Positions 35,457-44,935 of a DNA stretch of 64,000 bases are shown in pieces. Position 1 is the stretch's first letter. Each line of letters starts with the position of its first letter. The stretch spans positions 80,203,503-80,267,502 of the forward strand of contig NC_063166.1 of the NCBI RefSeq assembly GCF_023159225.1. The letters run 5' to 3'. Below the pieces are notes generated by a model, which ran no database searches, had not been told where the DNA came from, and worked only from the letters and a program-made list of their open reading frames with translations. Source of the DNA: Perognathus longimembris pacificus (Eukaryota; Chordata; Mammalia; Rodentia; Heteromyidae). The position numbers were made by a program, and so were the translations under genes.

Positions 35457-35650
35457 CGGGAGGAGGAGGAGGAGGAGGAGGAGGAAGAGGAGGAGGAGGA
35501 GCAGGAGGAAGAGGAGGAAGAGGAGGAGGAGGAGGAGGAAGAGGAGGAAGAGGAGGAGGAGGAGGAGGAGGAAGAGGAGGAGGAGGAGGAGGAGGTGGAG
35601 GAGGTGGAGGAGGTGGAGGAGGAGGAGGAGGAGGAAGAGGAGGAGGGAAA
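35457..35650. repeat. Interrupted (GGA)n tract 2 in leader
   Basis: About 190 bases of GGA units carry regular GAAGAGG, GCA and GGT interruptions, followed by GAAGAGAAGG. The interruptions suggest an older and more stable repeat than tract 1. Confidence 0.95.
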
Positions 35651-35657
35651 GAAGAGA

Positions 35658-35715
35658 AGGAAGAAGAAGAAGAAAAAGAAGCAGCAGCAGCAGCAGCAGC
35701 AGCAGCCGCCGCCGC
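35658..35715. repeat. (GAA)n then (GCA)n then (GCC)n triplet runs
   Basis: GAAGAAGAA is followed by about 8.7 units of GCA at 35681-35706 and then GCCGCCGCGG. This is a CAG-type triplet run in the leader and a possible length polymorphism. Confidence 0.9.
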
Positions 35716-35835
35716 GGCAGCAGCCCACTACTACCTTCCCAGGATCGCTTTCCCCCCTCCTCCCCGGGACGCGCGCGCGGGTGCGCGTGGCGCGCGTGTG
35801 CGCCCCTCGCCCTTTCCTTCTGAACACGGTCTTGG

Positions 35836-36279
35836 ATGTTTAATAAAGAAATCAAGTGTCTCACCAGTCACCCCCACCCCCCCCCAAAAAAAAGCAGAAA
35901 CAACCCCCACCCCCAAAATCCAAAAGCAAAAAAAAAAAAAAAACCACCACCAAAAAAGAAAGGAAAAAAAACCCAACAACAACAACAACAACAACCACCC
36001 AACCAACCCCAAACCAAACAAACAAACAAGGCGGAACAAGCTCCACTTGCAAGCCGCCGCCGCGAGCGAGCCGCCGCCGGCCCCGGCGCCCAGCGAGGGG
36101 GGTCTCGGCGGCCCGAGGTGGAGGAGTGGCAGGGGGCTCCGCGTCGGGGGGACCGAGGCCGACGGACGTCCCAGAAGCCGCCGGGCAGGAGGCGGAGGTC
36201 ACGCGGCGGCGAGCGAGACAGCGGGCCCCCGCGTGCGGCTCGGGGCTGGGGCGCCGGGAGTGGGACTGGAGCGGAGTAG
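35836..36279 (+). other. Upstream ORF of 147 codons ending next to the TSHZ2 start
   Basis: An ATG at 35836 opens a 147-codon frame that ends with TAG at 36277-36279, four bases before the TSHZ2 ATG. Its product would be low complexity: a K/Q/P-rich first half from the A/C-rich repeats, then a G/R-rich half from CpG-island sequence. The start context is poor (T at -3). I recognise no protein family, so this is more likely a regulatory uORF, or chance, than a functional protein gene. A stop this close to the main start could allow reinitiation only if ribosomes move backwards or leak past. Leaky scanning past the weak ATG is the simpler route. Confidence 0.3.
35870..36032. repeat. A/C-rich low-complexity sequence
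   Basis: Runs of C, A and CAA/CCA units are broken by short unique pieces, including a 15-base A run near 35929 and (CAA)n near 35975. It would form part of the leader and of the 147-codon uORF. Confidence 0.85.
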
Positions 36280-36283
36280 AGCG

Positions 36284-36323
36284 ATGCCAAGGAGAAAACA
36301 GCAGGCACCCAAGCGGGCGGCAG
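36284..36323 (+). CDS. TSHZ2: TSHZ2 coding exon 1 (partial gene, N-terminus only)
   Basis: The ATG at 36284 opens a frame reading MPRRKQQAPKRAA plus one base, so 40 coding bases. It then meets CAG|GTAAGAG, a near-perfect splice donor with GT at 36324. With the next codon completed as glycine, the start matches TSHZ2 as I remember it (MPRRKQQAPKRAAG). TSHZ1 and TSHZ3 have R rather than K at residue 10. In teashirt genes a short first coding exon is followed by one large exon carrying the atypical C2H2 fingers, the homeodomain and the terminal fingers; that exon is not in this window. TSHZ2 is a nuclear DNA-binding repressor acting in development. The basic RRKQ..P motif resembles the NuRD-binding N-terminus of SALL, FOG and BCL11 proteins. 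The start context is G at -3 and C at +4, which is adequate. The identification rests on a short peptide, but exon phase, donor and CpG island all agree. Confidence 0.9.
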
Positions 36324-36423
36324 GTAAGAGACTCGGCTCCCGCCGCGGGGCTGCCCGGCCCGGCTGCCCGGCGCGCCGGGCTCCGCGCCCGCCCTCCGGG
36401 CCCCGGGACGCCACCCCTCCAGC

Positions 36424-36462
36424 TTTTCGGGGGGGAGGTCGAGAGGGGGGTGGGGGGGGTGA
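36424..36462. repeat. G-rich run just inside intron 1
   Basis: Three long G runs (7, 6 and 8 bases) with short spacers lie about 100 bases downstream of the exon 1 donor. Long runs can split, so a G-quadruplex on the coding strand is possible. Confidence 0.8.
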
Positions 36463-37319
36463 AGGTTGAGTTTGCTCCGGGTATCCCCCCCCCTCGTGAC
36501 CCCATCTTCTCTGGCCTCCTCCGATCGCCCCAATTCTCCCCTTCCAGGCTTCCGCGGGGAGCCGGGAGGGAAAGCTCTCCCGCCCAGCCTGCCTGCTTTA
36601 AACTTTTTTCCCTCCACCCTCTACCCCTCCCCTAACTTTTCTCCCGGTCTGGTTCTCGCCGCCGGCTGGAGGATTTGGGGTGCGGAGTAGAGCGCCGGGT
36701 CCCTCCTGGTGGTGGCCGGTGCCCCGCACGCACGCAGCGGCTCCCGGCCTCCGGGGACCGCCGGCGGCTCGCCCTCCGGCCGGCCGGGGTTGGGGCGCCG
36801 GGGCGCCGCGGGGCGCTGCGGTGCGGGGGCCAGGCCCGAGCCCGGGACTGCGGGGCTGGCTGGGGGGGCGAGCGAGCGATGCGCTGGGAGTTGAGCTCGG
36901 ATGGCCGGGGTGGAACGCGAACCTTGGAGACGGATGGATCTCCGAGAAGGGTTCCACGTTCAGAAATCTAATCCACCCTGTCCTTTCTCTTAAATAAAAA
37001 AAAAAAAAAAAGGAGAGGAGGGGATGGCGGTGTACCCCCCCACCACCACCACACACCCGAAATTTAAGCAGCTCTGAATTCTCTTTGCCCAGAGAGAGTT
37101 ACAAACTTTGTACGATGGAACCATCCCGTCTGAATCCTAACTCGCGGCCGGACCCCCCCCCCACCCCCCCCTACTCAAAAAAGCTGGGAGCAGGTTCATG
37201 GCTAGGCACAATGGCTCGTCCACGAGATTTTATTTTATTTTATTTCTTTGGGGTAGCTTAATTGCTTTTTTTTTTAATAGTATGTTGGGGTTTTGCTTCT
37301 CGGAAGTGTAATATGAAAG

Positions 37320-37530
37320 TTCATTTTTCTCCTGCCAGACCCACCCACTGAAAAATCAGCTTTCCACTTGATTGCTAGTTTTGATTTGACATCTGATTGA
37401 TCACCTGTCATCTCCCTGCCTTTGATCTATTCATTCTTGATGTATATCAATAAATCACTCACCATGGTAACTTGGAGTGCTGGTGACGCAAGCCTTGCCC
37501 TCTATATTCAGAGCCAGACATGCACAATTA
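37320..37530. promoter_or_regulatory. Candidate enhancer block in intron 1 (37.4 kb)
   Basis: Repeat-free AT-rich sequence packed with developmental factor motifs. TGATTGAT at 37394-37401 runs into CACCTGTCA (E-box and MEIS half-site), with a second MEIS half-site TGACA at 37387 and ATCAATAAATCA near 37447. It lies about 1 kb from exon 1. Conservation cannot be tested here. Confidence 0.35.
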
Positions 37531-38400
37531 TTATCTTGTTTAGCTTTTAATGTGGGTGGTGTTTTTTTTTTATTTCTTTGTTTCCTTTCGTTGAATCAGA
37601 GCTGGGGGGGATTTAAATTTTGTTGTTACTGTGTTGTTGTTTTTTCCCCTATGCTCTGTCTTTGCCTTCTTGCTGTAGGCAGGATTAGTTAATGCTAGTT
37701 GTCTCCAAACTCATGGACACATGTTATTCTGTTCCAACTCAAGTGAAACCCAGTGAGAAGTTGAGAGAAACACTCCTCAACTTCCCCAAGTCCCCCTTAG
37801 GAGAGATCCAAAGTTGGGTAGGCGCATGGGGAAAGTGAGTATCTGTGTGTGAACTTGCTGATCACCGAGCTCATTCTGCATGGCTGTGATTCCAGCCCCC
37901 AATGGCACTGCATGGGCTTGAAAATATTCACCATCAACTTTGTTCCTAAGTGCAGAATTGCTTCCGTAACCATTTGCAGGTTGCTTTGAGTTGCATGGGG
38001 AAATATCATTCCGAAAGCTCTAATGCATAGAATTTTTTTTCCAATTTTCTCCCTAAGAACAAAATGATGAAAATATTCTTAGTGCTATATATATATTTAG
38101 AACTTGTCTAGGCTGTGAAGTTTTCTTTTCTCAACTCTAATTACTTCTTTTGAAAACAATAGCTCCCTTATTTTTACAAACTTTGACCACTTAGCTAATC
38201 TGACAGCCATGTGCGTGGCCTTGGACACTCGGGAAGATTGAACTTGCTTCGTCTGGTTCTGGCAACAGAAGTTTACATGTAACTGGATTATTTGAGATAA
38301 TTTCCTCCCTGTTGTCCCAAAAGAGAACCCTGGGCTATAGTCCAGCAAGAAGCGATACTGTCCTGAAAATTACTTTTTTTTTTTTTCACCCCCTCCCTCT
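37531..38400. other. Unique intronic DNA
   Basis: AT-rich with T runs and a short (TA)n at 38085-38097. No exon or repeat family recognised. The whole 37.3-38.6 kb block is unusually free of mobile elements. Confidence 0.3.
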
Positions 38401-38419
38401 TGTTCTTCCCGTAAAGGCC

Positions 38420-38640
38420 ATCAACAACTAGGCAGTGATTTAAATTACCAGAATGACTGGCCCTGTCTCCTTTCGTAAGCTCATTACAAAAAGTGCATTG
38501 CTCAGAATTGCACTACTTTGATTATAATTATCCTCTGATCAATGAGGATCCAGGTGTACATAAAATGACGCTGTTTCACATTATTTAAATTAGACCCTTT
38601 CATCAAGCTGGTATCTATTGGAGCTGGCTAGTCTATTTAT
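38420..38640. promoter_or_regulatory. Candidate conserved non-coding element
   Basis: Repeat-free, with 'cagtgatttaaattacc', 'gattataattatcctctgatc' and 'cacattatttaaattag' AT cores spaced among mixed-composition DNA, a texture common in deeply conserved developmental enhancers. Inference only. Confidence 0.3.
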
Positions 38641-38642
38641 CG

Positions 38643-38644
<2 letters not shown>

Positions 38645-38679
<35 letters not shown>

Positions 38680-38705
38680 TGTCGTCTGTCTGTCTGTCTG
38701 TCATC
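38645..38705. repeat. (GT)17 then (CTGT)n compound microsatellite
   Basis: GT repeat to 38678, then CTGT/CGTC units. Confidence 0.97.
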
Positions 38706-39038
38706 TGTGTTAGGAACTTGGGGCTATAGTTTCGGATTCCTGGCCTGTTGTATTCCTAGTGTCTTTGCATGTTTGTTTTCCTGGCATTATTTTCTGGAGA
38801 AGTGGAAATCTTTTTCTTGAGTTGAAGGGAGAGAAGTCAGTCCAGCCACAGCAAGGCCTCTCTTAGAGTGCTTATTTGCTCCCATATTAATAAAGCAGAT
38901 CATTTTTCACAGAACATTTCTCCCATTTCCCTCCACCCTGAGATCATCAATGCCTACTCTGTTTTAGCAGAGATGATTATGCACAAGCAAAGTTAGTTGG
39001 GATCTTTCCTCCAGCTAACATTCAGAGGAGAGAAAGCG
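38706..39038. other. Unique intronic DNA
   Basis: No repeat or exon recognised. 38,880-38,990 looks like ordinary unique sequence. Confidence 0.3.
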
Positions 39039-39077
39039 GGGGGGGGGGGAGAGAGAGAGAGAGAGAGGGAGAGAGAG
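39039..39077. repeat. G run plus (GA)n
   Basis: About ten Gs followed by GA repeats with GGGA interruptions. Confidence 0.95.
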
Positions 39078-40619
39078 GATGATGCCTGGAAGGCTGTGGC
39101 CATCCTAACTTTTATCACTGCTTAAAATTAAATACAATGCACAACTGTAAGTAATTACTCCCATGGACTCATGTTGAAAGCTTGATTTCCAGCTTGATTA
39201 ATGAATAATGGAAGATAGAAAAAGCTTGGAAGGGAAGCAGGGCTGAGGCCCTCTTGGGGTGCTTTTTTCCCCCAACAACGGTTCAAGGCTATTAGTTCCC
39301 TTTGCATTATTCGTTTTCATGTTCTACGTTTCAAGGAATCAATGGCAGAACTTTCTAATAAAACAAAGCAGGTATCCAAATAGAACAGACAGGACGATAT
39401 CGTAAGTGATGGAGAATTTTAGTCTTTATTTGCTTTATTCCTCCCCCTGCAGGGGAGGAATGAACGTGAGGTAGGCAATTCTCTGTAGGGAGCTAGCTAA
39501 GTCAGAACATTTTCTTCCCAAATGGTGTTCTTCCAGGCTTCCTAACGCTATGCTCTTGCTCCATTCTGTCACTTAATGCCCCCCCCTCCAAAAAAAAAGT
39601 TGAGAAAGAAGCTTGTTACCCCCCAGGGACATTACTATGTGTGTGAACATGTTTGGCGTACTTGGTGGGATGTATATTGCACCCACTGTTAAAATGCACC
39701 CACCTTTACCTGAAATGTTGCACGATGCTAGACAAGCGTCAGCCCCCTCTCTCTTCATTTTAGAAAACATACAGAAGACAACAGGATGGTAGGATACAAC
39801 AGAACGATGTGAGCACTGGAATTGTATTTTATAAGATGCTCAGTGCTTCAAGATCTTTGAATTGTAGACACACGCTAACCCTTCTGGTCCTAACAACCTT
39901 TCTCAGTCTCTGGGCACACACATGTGTACCGTGTGCTTTATGTCACAACCCTGAACTATTGTTTTTCAATCCATGCCAGCCAGAGGCGACAGAACACTAC
40001 ATCCTCTGTGCTCAGGTACACATGAATATCTAGCAGGTCCATAGCTCATCGGGCTCTGTCTGTGTAGAAATCGCCCAGAACGGTCTGATGCTTCCAACTT
40101 GTGGACCTCCGGATGCTTCTGAATGAGCAGATCTGAGGAGGGAGCACTGGCGGGAAAGGAACCGTTCCCTCCGTGTATTTTGTTTATTGAATATGGAGAT
40201 GAAGAATGCAGATTTTGTTTTCATGAATGTCCTTGGTTGGCGGTAAACATTAGACTATTAGCAATCATTACTTAAAAGTTGCAATTTACACTTTAATAAC
40301 TCAGGTTATTTACATGGGAGACGGATTCTGCAGGGACAATTCTGAATATCGCAATGGAGTCCGAGTGACCTGAGAAAGCCCTGCGTCCTCCTCTTCCTAA
40401 TTCTGACTCTGGGTTAATGGGTGAGGTCCGGCTGGCTCAGTCACGGGGCTGGGGACCTCGGGACCACAGCTGCCGCTGGAGGTGAAATAGGCCTTTCATT
40501 TATTTGGCAGGTAGGATGGAGTTTTAGAGGACAGCAGTGGGGTAGTTTGGAGACCCTACGTCTCTTGCATACCTTCACTGACCAAACACATGTATGAACT
40601 TAAGACAAATGGAAAAACT
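39078..40619. other. Unique intronic DNA
   Basis: 39,115-39,235 is AT-rich with 'taagtaattactccc' and 'gcttgattaatgaataatgg' and may be regulatory. No exon supported anywhere in the interval. Confidence 0.3.
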
Positions 40620-40620
40620 A

Positions 40621-40672
40621 CGCGCGTGCGCGCGCGCGCGCACACACACACACACACACACATACACACACA
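40621..40672. repeat. (CG)n-(CA)n alternating repeat
   Basis: Twenty bases of CG/GTGCG alternation lead straight into (CA)n. It is almost strictly alternating purine-pyrimidine, the classic Z-DNA-prone composition. Confidence 0.97.
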
Positions 40673-41959
40673 AACTCTTTGGGTTATTCTGGGTTATTTG
40701 AGGCTGATCCCTGACAAGGAAGGAAAGGTACCTAGAAAATGCTTCTTCCACACGCTGTTTGGGATTGAAATTGATTGCTTAAGTGGTCCTGTCCTTATTC
40801 CCCTCTCTATTTCCTTCCCCCTCCTCTTGCTTCACTCTTAAAGACTCAGATTGAATGGGACATCTCAAAAGCCCATTTGTTTTAGGCATTTATTGATTTC
40901 ATTTTTAATCTGCCATATCAGGACATAATACATTAACCCTAATCAGCAGATTGCAAGTGACAGGGAGTTCTTGGGGAACGAAGGGAGAGAGGCTCTGAGA
41001 AACTTCTCCACCGTAGAATATCCCTCCCAAATACTCGGCTCTCCCTGGACCACCACTTTGTATTTCTCCCCCTTCCCCGCCATCAGTCACCTCGATTCTT
41101 ACTGTTACCTGAGGGGACACTTCTTACCCCACAAATACCTGCCTGATGTCTTTGGAGGGGTGGGCTCCTCAAGTGTCTTGGCTTTTGCTACCTTCTCCAG
41201 CAGAGGTGTTGGCTTTAATTCACCCCAGCTAATTTCTCACTGCTCCATGGAGGGACTCTCTGCAACTGGGAAACACCTAGATTGGTCCATTCCTCTTCCC
41301 ATGATGCCTTGGGAATTGTGTTCTCCAGGGAGCAGGTTTTAAAGGGAGACAGCCTGGCATTATAGAAGGTCACCGAATCCGCTCACCGCTGCTCATGCCT
41401 ATGTCGGAGCTTAGAAAAGTCTGCCAAGGAGCAAATCTAGGCTCTGTTCCCTTTTTTTGTGCTGGGTCTGCAATTAGCTGACTCAAATGGGTTAAGTGTT
41501 CAAATGCCTGTATCCCATCCATTTTAGGGAGCACTGGTTGGGGAAGATGAAGTTTGTGTCTCCCCGGGTTCCCTTCTCATAGCATAGGGTCATCTAGCAT
41601 ATTCTATCTTAAAAAGGCCAGGTACACAGAGTATTGTTTTTGTTCGATGCAAAGTCAGTTGAAAATACATGAAACTAACAGTTAGAGAACGTCTGCACGG
41701 CTTCCCCGAAGCAGAGCATTTTCATTACATATTTAATTACAATCAAATTGAATGACTTTTAGGGAAAAAAAAAATCACAGTGGTATTAAAAGGAGCCTGG
41801 CACGCAAGTAATTTTATTGCTTCGTAAGTTGAGAATGCTGTTATAGTTTTCTTTCTTCGGGAGAAATTTATTGTAATTTTCTCACGTGACAAGTACAGAG
41901 CATCTTTCTACAGCCAGTAACCTGAGGAATCTCAAGTTCTACCTTTGTAGACCCTGAAG

Positions 41960-41961
<2 letters not shown>
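40673..41961. other. Unique intronic DNA with an AT-rich block
   Basis: 41,690-41,900 contains 'ttacatatttaattacaatc' and 'gcaagtaattttattgc' and is a weak candidate regulatory block. No exon supported. Confidence 0.3.

Positions 41962-41999
<38 letters not shown>
41962..41999. repeat. (TG)19 microsatellite
   Basis: Pure TG repeat. Confidence 0.98.
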
Positions 42000-42001
<2 letters not shown>

Positions 42002-42624
42002 AGTAATTGATGATCGTTTGCACTTTTTAAAAAGTATTTATTTTTATGTTCTTTTTACAAGCTTCCCTTGAAGTTAGAAATTCCCCTGCTCTTTAAAATG
42101 ATCTTTGGCAAGCAGCTCTTCAGTAGGGAAGGGGCTCCATCCTTCTCCCTCTAGGAAATCCGCTCATTAGTCCTGTTGGTCCAATCACCTGAATATTACA
42201 GTCAGGGAAAAATAGCACTGGGTTACATGCTTGCTTCTTTCAAAGGATGATTCACCGACTTAGAATTCCTTTACTATTTTTCCCACCTCTGACTTTCAGT
42301 CACTTGTCTTTGGAGCTACACCCCCACTCCACCCCACCCCCCCCCCCCCGCCCCGACCCCAGGAGAAGGTATAAGGATAGATAGATTGAGAGTGGTATTC
42401 AAGGTCTGCCACATCTTTAAGAAAGGCTGATAAAAATGAGAGATTTCAGAGCCGGACTGTCTGTCGTCCACTGCTGAACTCTGCCTGCAAAGCAACAGGG
42501 GTGAAGCCATGTGTTTATACAGAACCCCTGAGCGCCTTGTGCGGGGGTGCTCATTGTTTGGAGAAATCATTATGGCATTTGATGCTCAAGTTTGGTGTGT
42601 TCTGAAGATATTGTATACTTGAGC

Positions 42625-42626
<2 letters not shown>
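42000..42626. other. Unique intronic DNA
   Basis: Contains a C-rich run at 42320-42358. No exon or repeat family recognised. Confidence 0.3.

Positions 42627-42660
<34 letters not shown>
42627..42660. repeat. (CA)17 microsatellite
   Basis: Pure AC repeat. Confidence 0.98.
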
Positions 42661-42663
<3 letters not shown>

Positions 42664-44449
42664 AATGCCAAGATGCAAGTGGAAATTGCTGATGCGTTTG
42701 TTTCCAAAGCCAGCTCTGTGAATGGGATGATTAAATAATTTGGAGGTATTTGAAAAGTCATTAAAATGACCGCTTGGAATTTCCAATTGTTGCCTTTCTC
42801 CATCTTTTTCATTTCCCCCTATAGAAAAAAAAGAGGCCCTTGGGTGTCTTCAAATATCCTGGTAGGCCAAAGCAGTGCCTAAAATTATTTGAAATTTTAG
42901 AAATTAAAATTCAAGAGGCACAGCTACATAATCCTGTTATTAATATATCTGTACTATTTAGCTATGCTTTACAACAAGGGAGTTGTACAATGCAAAAGTT
43001 CTACAGATAATGAGCTTAGAGAAATTACAGACAGGAAGGATAAAAAAACACAAAACCACCTGGATCATTGCTGAGAGCATTTGCTTTGAATTTTGCTCAC
43101 CTCAACGAGTTCCCTTTCCATCTGTTTTGTTTGTTTGTTTAAATAATTTTAATACCCCACTACCTCTTACCTTAACTTGAAAGTGGGACTTTCGGGATGC
43201 ACAGTGAAGTAAAACATCAGAATGCACTTTCTGTATATATATATCATATATAATAATATCTACAATATATACACATATATATGGTTTCAGGTAACCAAAT
43301 GTGGGAAAACCAAAAGAAACCAGGAATGAGAAGCTTTAAAGATAGCTAGCTCGGGGATCAGGATAGGAAACTTTGCTTCGGCACGATAAGAGGAAATCGC
43401 CTTACATTTTAACTCTACATCTCTTGGCAGATGACACACAATGAAACGGGAAGGTTTTTAAAGGAGCTTTTTAGCTCTTTTGCTTCTCTCTCCAAAGACT
43501 AATTTAATTGAAAAGCTAAAGTGTCCATTTATGCTAAAAGAAAGGCCTTGTGTTTCCATAAAGCTGCCTGACACTTAGGTGGGGTAACAAAAAAAAAATG
43601 AAAGAAAGAAAGAAAGAAAAAGAAAGAGAGGGACAGCATTATGCTGGAGTTTCTGTTAGTACAGAATTAAGAACAGTGCGCTTAATTAGTTGAGAGCTTT
43701 CAAACCTGGATGAATCCTCTCAAATCACCCATGAGGTTTCTCCTTCCAGCCACATCGCAGCCATTTCTATGGAAATCATACCATTTGGATAGGAAGGTGG
43801 GCAGAACTGTTTTTGTTTCTAATGAAAATAATATGGAGAGCAGAATGAGGTTTAAAAATGAAAATGAAACGAGTAGATAACAGCCATTCTGCTTGTCATG
43901 CATTTGCAAGGAACTTTCACGGTGCTGGCCATGTCCAGAGCCTTCCCCGAAATCTGGTGGCTGGAGGGATAACAGCGAGACCGTGGGCCAAGGTTGCCAA
44001 CGGGAAGAAGCACCATGGAGAAGCGAAAGCAGCAACAGATAAATATTTCTGTGTAAACTGCGTGGGGCTGGCTTTAAATCACTCCGATGTATCCTTGGAA
44101 TGTTCCGTGTCTTCAGGAGCCCCTCTCCTACCCCAGGGAGATGGGAATCGCCGCTGGGCTGAGGTGGAGCTGGAGAAAAACAGCAAGCGTTAACTCCATT
44201 CCAGGCGTTCAGTACCGTTTGGTATAGAAGAAATGCCCAATTGAAAAGCTACACGCACATTTTTGGATCCGGATTGCCTTTGGTTATTTCCCTTTATTAG
44301 AAAGTTGTGAGCTTGCTTTGCAAGTCTTCTTGCTGTCTCCCTGGGAGTGGATTTTAGGTTGGAGAGAGAGAAGGGGCAGTGATCTAGGATCCAGGACCAG
44401 AGCCCACAGCTCTGTCGCTCGAGGGGCAAACCTTACTCCCAGGGCAACA
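42661..44449. other. Unique intronic DNA
   Basis: Contains a degenerate (TA)n at 43233-43283 and (GAAA)n at 43598-43630. 43,360-43,580 ('gactaatttaattgaaaagc') is repeat-free and could be regulatory. No exon supported. Confidence 0.3.
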
Positions 44450-44595
44450 TGTGAGCCTTGAAATCAGACAGATCCAGGTTCAGATCTCTAGGTCAATGTC
44501 TTGTTAGCAATGTCAGCTCTCTGCCTCTACTGTCCAATCTATCAAATGGGTGGGTGGGGGGCTATCAGAGTTCTTTAGTCTCCGCTTTGTTAAAA
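44450..44595 (+). mobile_element. MIR SINE relic
   Basis: 'gaaatcagacagatccaggttcag', 'tgtcttgttagcaatgtc', 'ctctctgcctc' and 'atcaaatgggtggg' follow MIR landmarks. Confidence 0.7.
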
Positions 44596-44864
44596 AGAAT
44601 CTCTAAGACTAGAGTTGAAAGACCCACAGATCATGGGTCCAAGTGTTCCAGGGATGAAAAGAAATTAGGAATCAGGAAATTTAAAATCAGAAATGCAATG
44701 TCAGTGCTGTATTTTAGCTTCTTGTCCCGAGGTGGACTCATTCTGGGCTCTATGGGGCGTTACAGAAGCTCCAGGGGGGGAAAAAATCCTTTCTTTCTCA
44801 AGGATAGTACTTTAACAGCAGCAGCAACAACAACTATCATAGCTGCAATACTGTCTGCCACTGT

Positions 44865-44935
44865 GTAAGGCCTATGCTATGCCAAGCATTGTCCTGAGAC
44901 TTGATAGGTTGACCTTTATTCATTTTAGCAGCCAT
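44865..44935 (-). mobile_element. MIR/L2-type fragment, reverse orientation
   Basis: 'tatgctatgccaagcattgtcctgag' followed by 'tttattcattttagcagcc' resembles the 3' part of MIR reversed. Confidence 0.5.

Larger units (their letters stand above)
35163..36283 (+). other. TSHZ2: TSHZ2 5' leader (probable, start not mapped)
   Basis: This is the sequence between the presumed promoter and the start codon. Its true 5' end and any upstream splicing are unknown. In order it contains a small uORF (35163-35198), a TG-rich stretch, the second GGA tract, a (GCA)n run with short GCC repeats, A/C-rich simple sequence and a GC-rich block. If transcribed unspliced, it carries several short ATG uORFs plus one of 147 codons. 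An AATAAA at 35842-35847 lies inside it and is probably incidental. Confidence 0.5.
35695..36900. promoter_or_regulatory. TSHZ2: CpG island over TSHZ2 leader and exon 1
   Basis: CpG dinucleotides are sparse over most of the window but dense here, notably 35765-35810 (alternating CG/GTGCG), 36041-36260, 36305-36420 and 36655-36880. The start codon and splice donor sit inside the island. This is typical of a developmental transcription-factor promoter, often a Polycomb/bivalent one. Boundaries are by eye. Confidence 0.75.

Noticed and set aside
35842..35847. AATAAA polyadenylation signal in the leader
   Set aside because: It lies upstream of the TSHZ2 start in AT-rich sequence with no gene ending there; likely incidental.
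35408..35864. Long open frames on both strands through the GGA tract
   Set aside because: They are produced by the triplet repeat (poly-E, poly-R, poly-S, poly-L) and carry no domain. A repeat of length three stays open in all frames that lack a stop triplet.
36324..36469. Read-through extension of the exon 1 frame past the donor
   Set aside because: The frame stays open to about 36469, but the donor is near-consensus and TSHZ2 residue 14 onward does not match the intronic translation.
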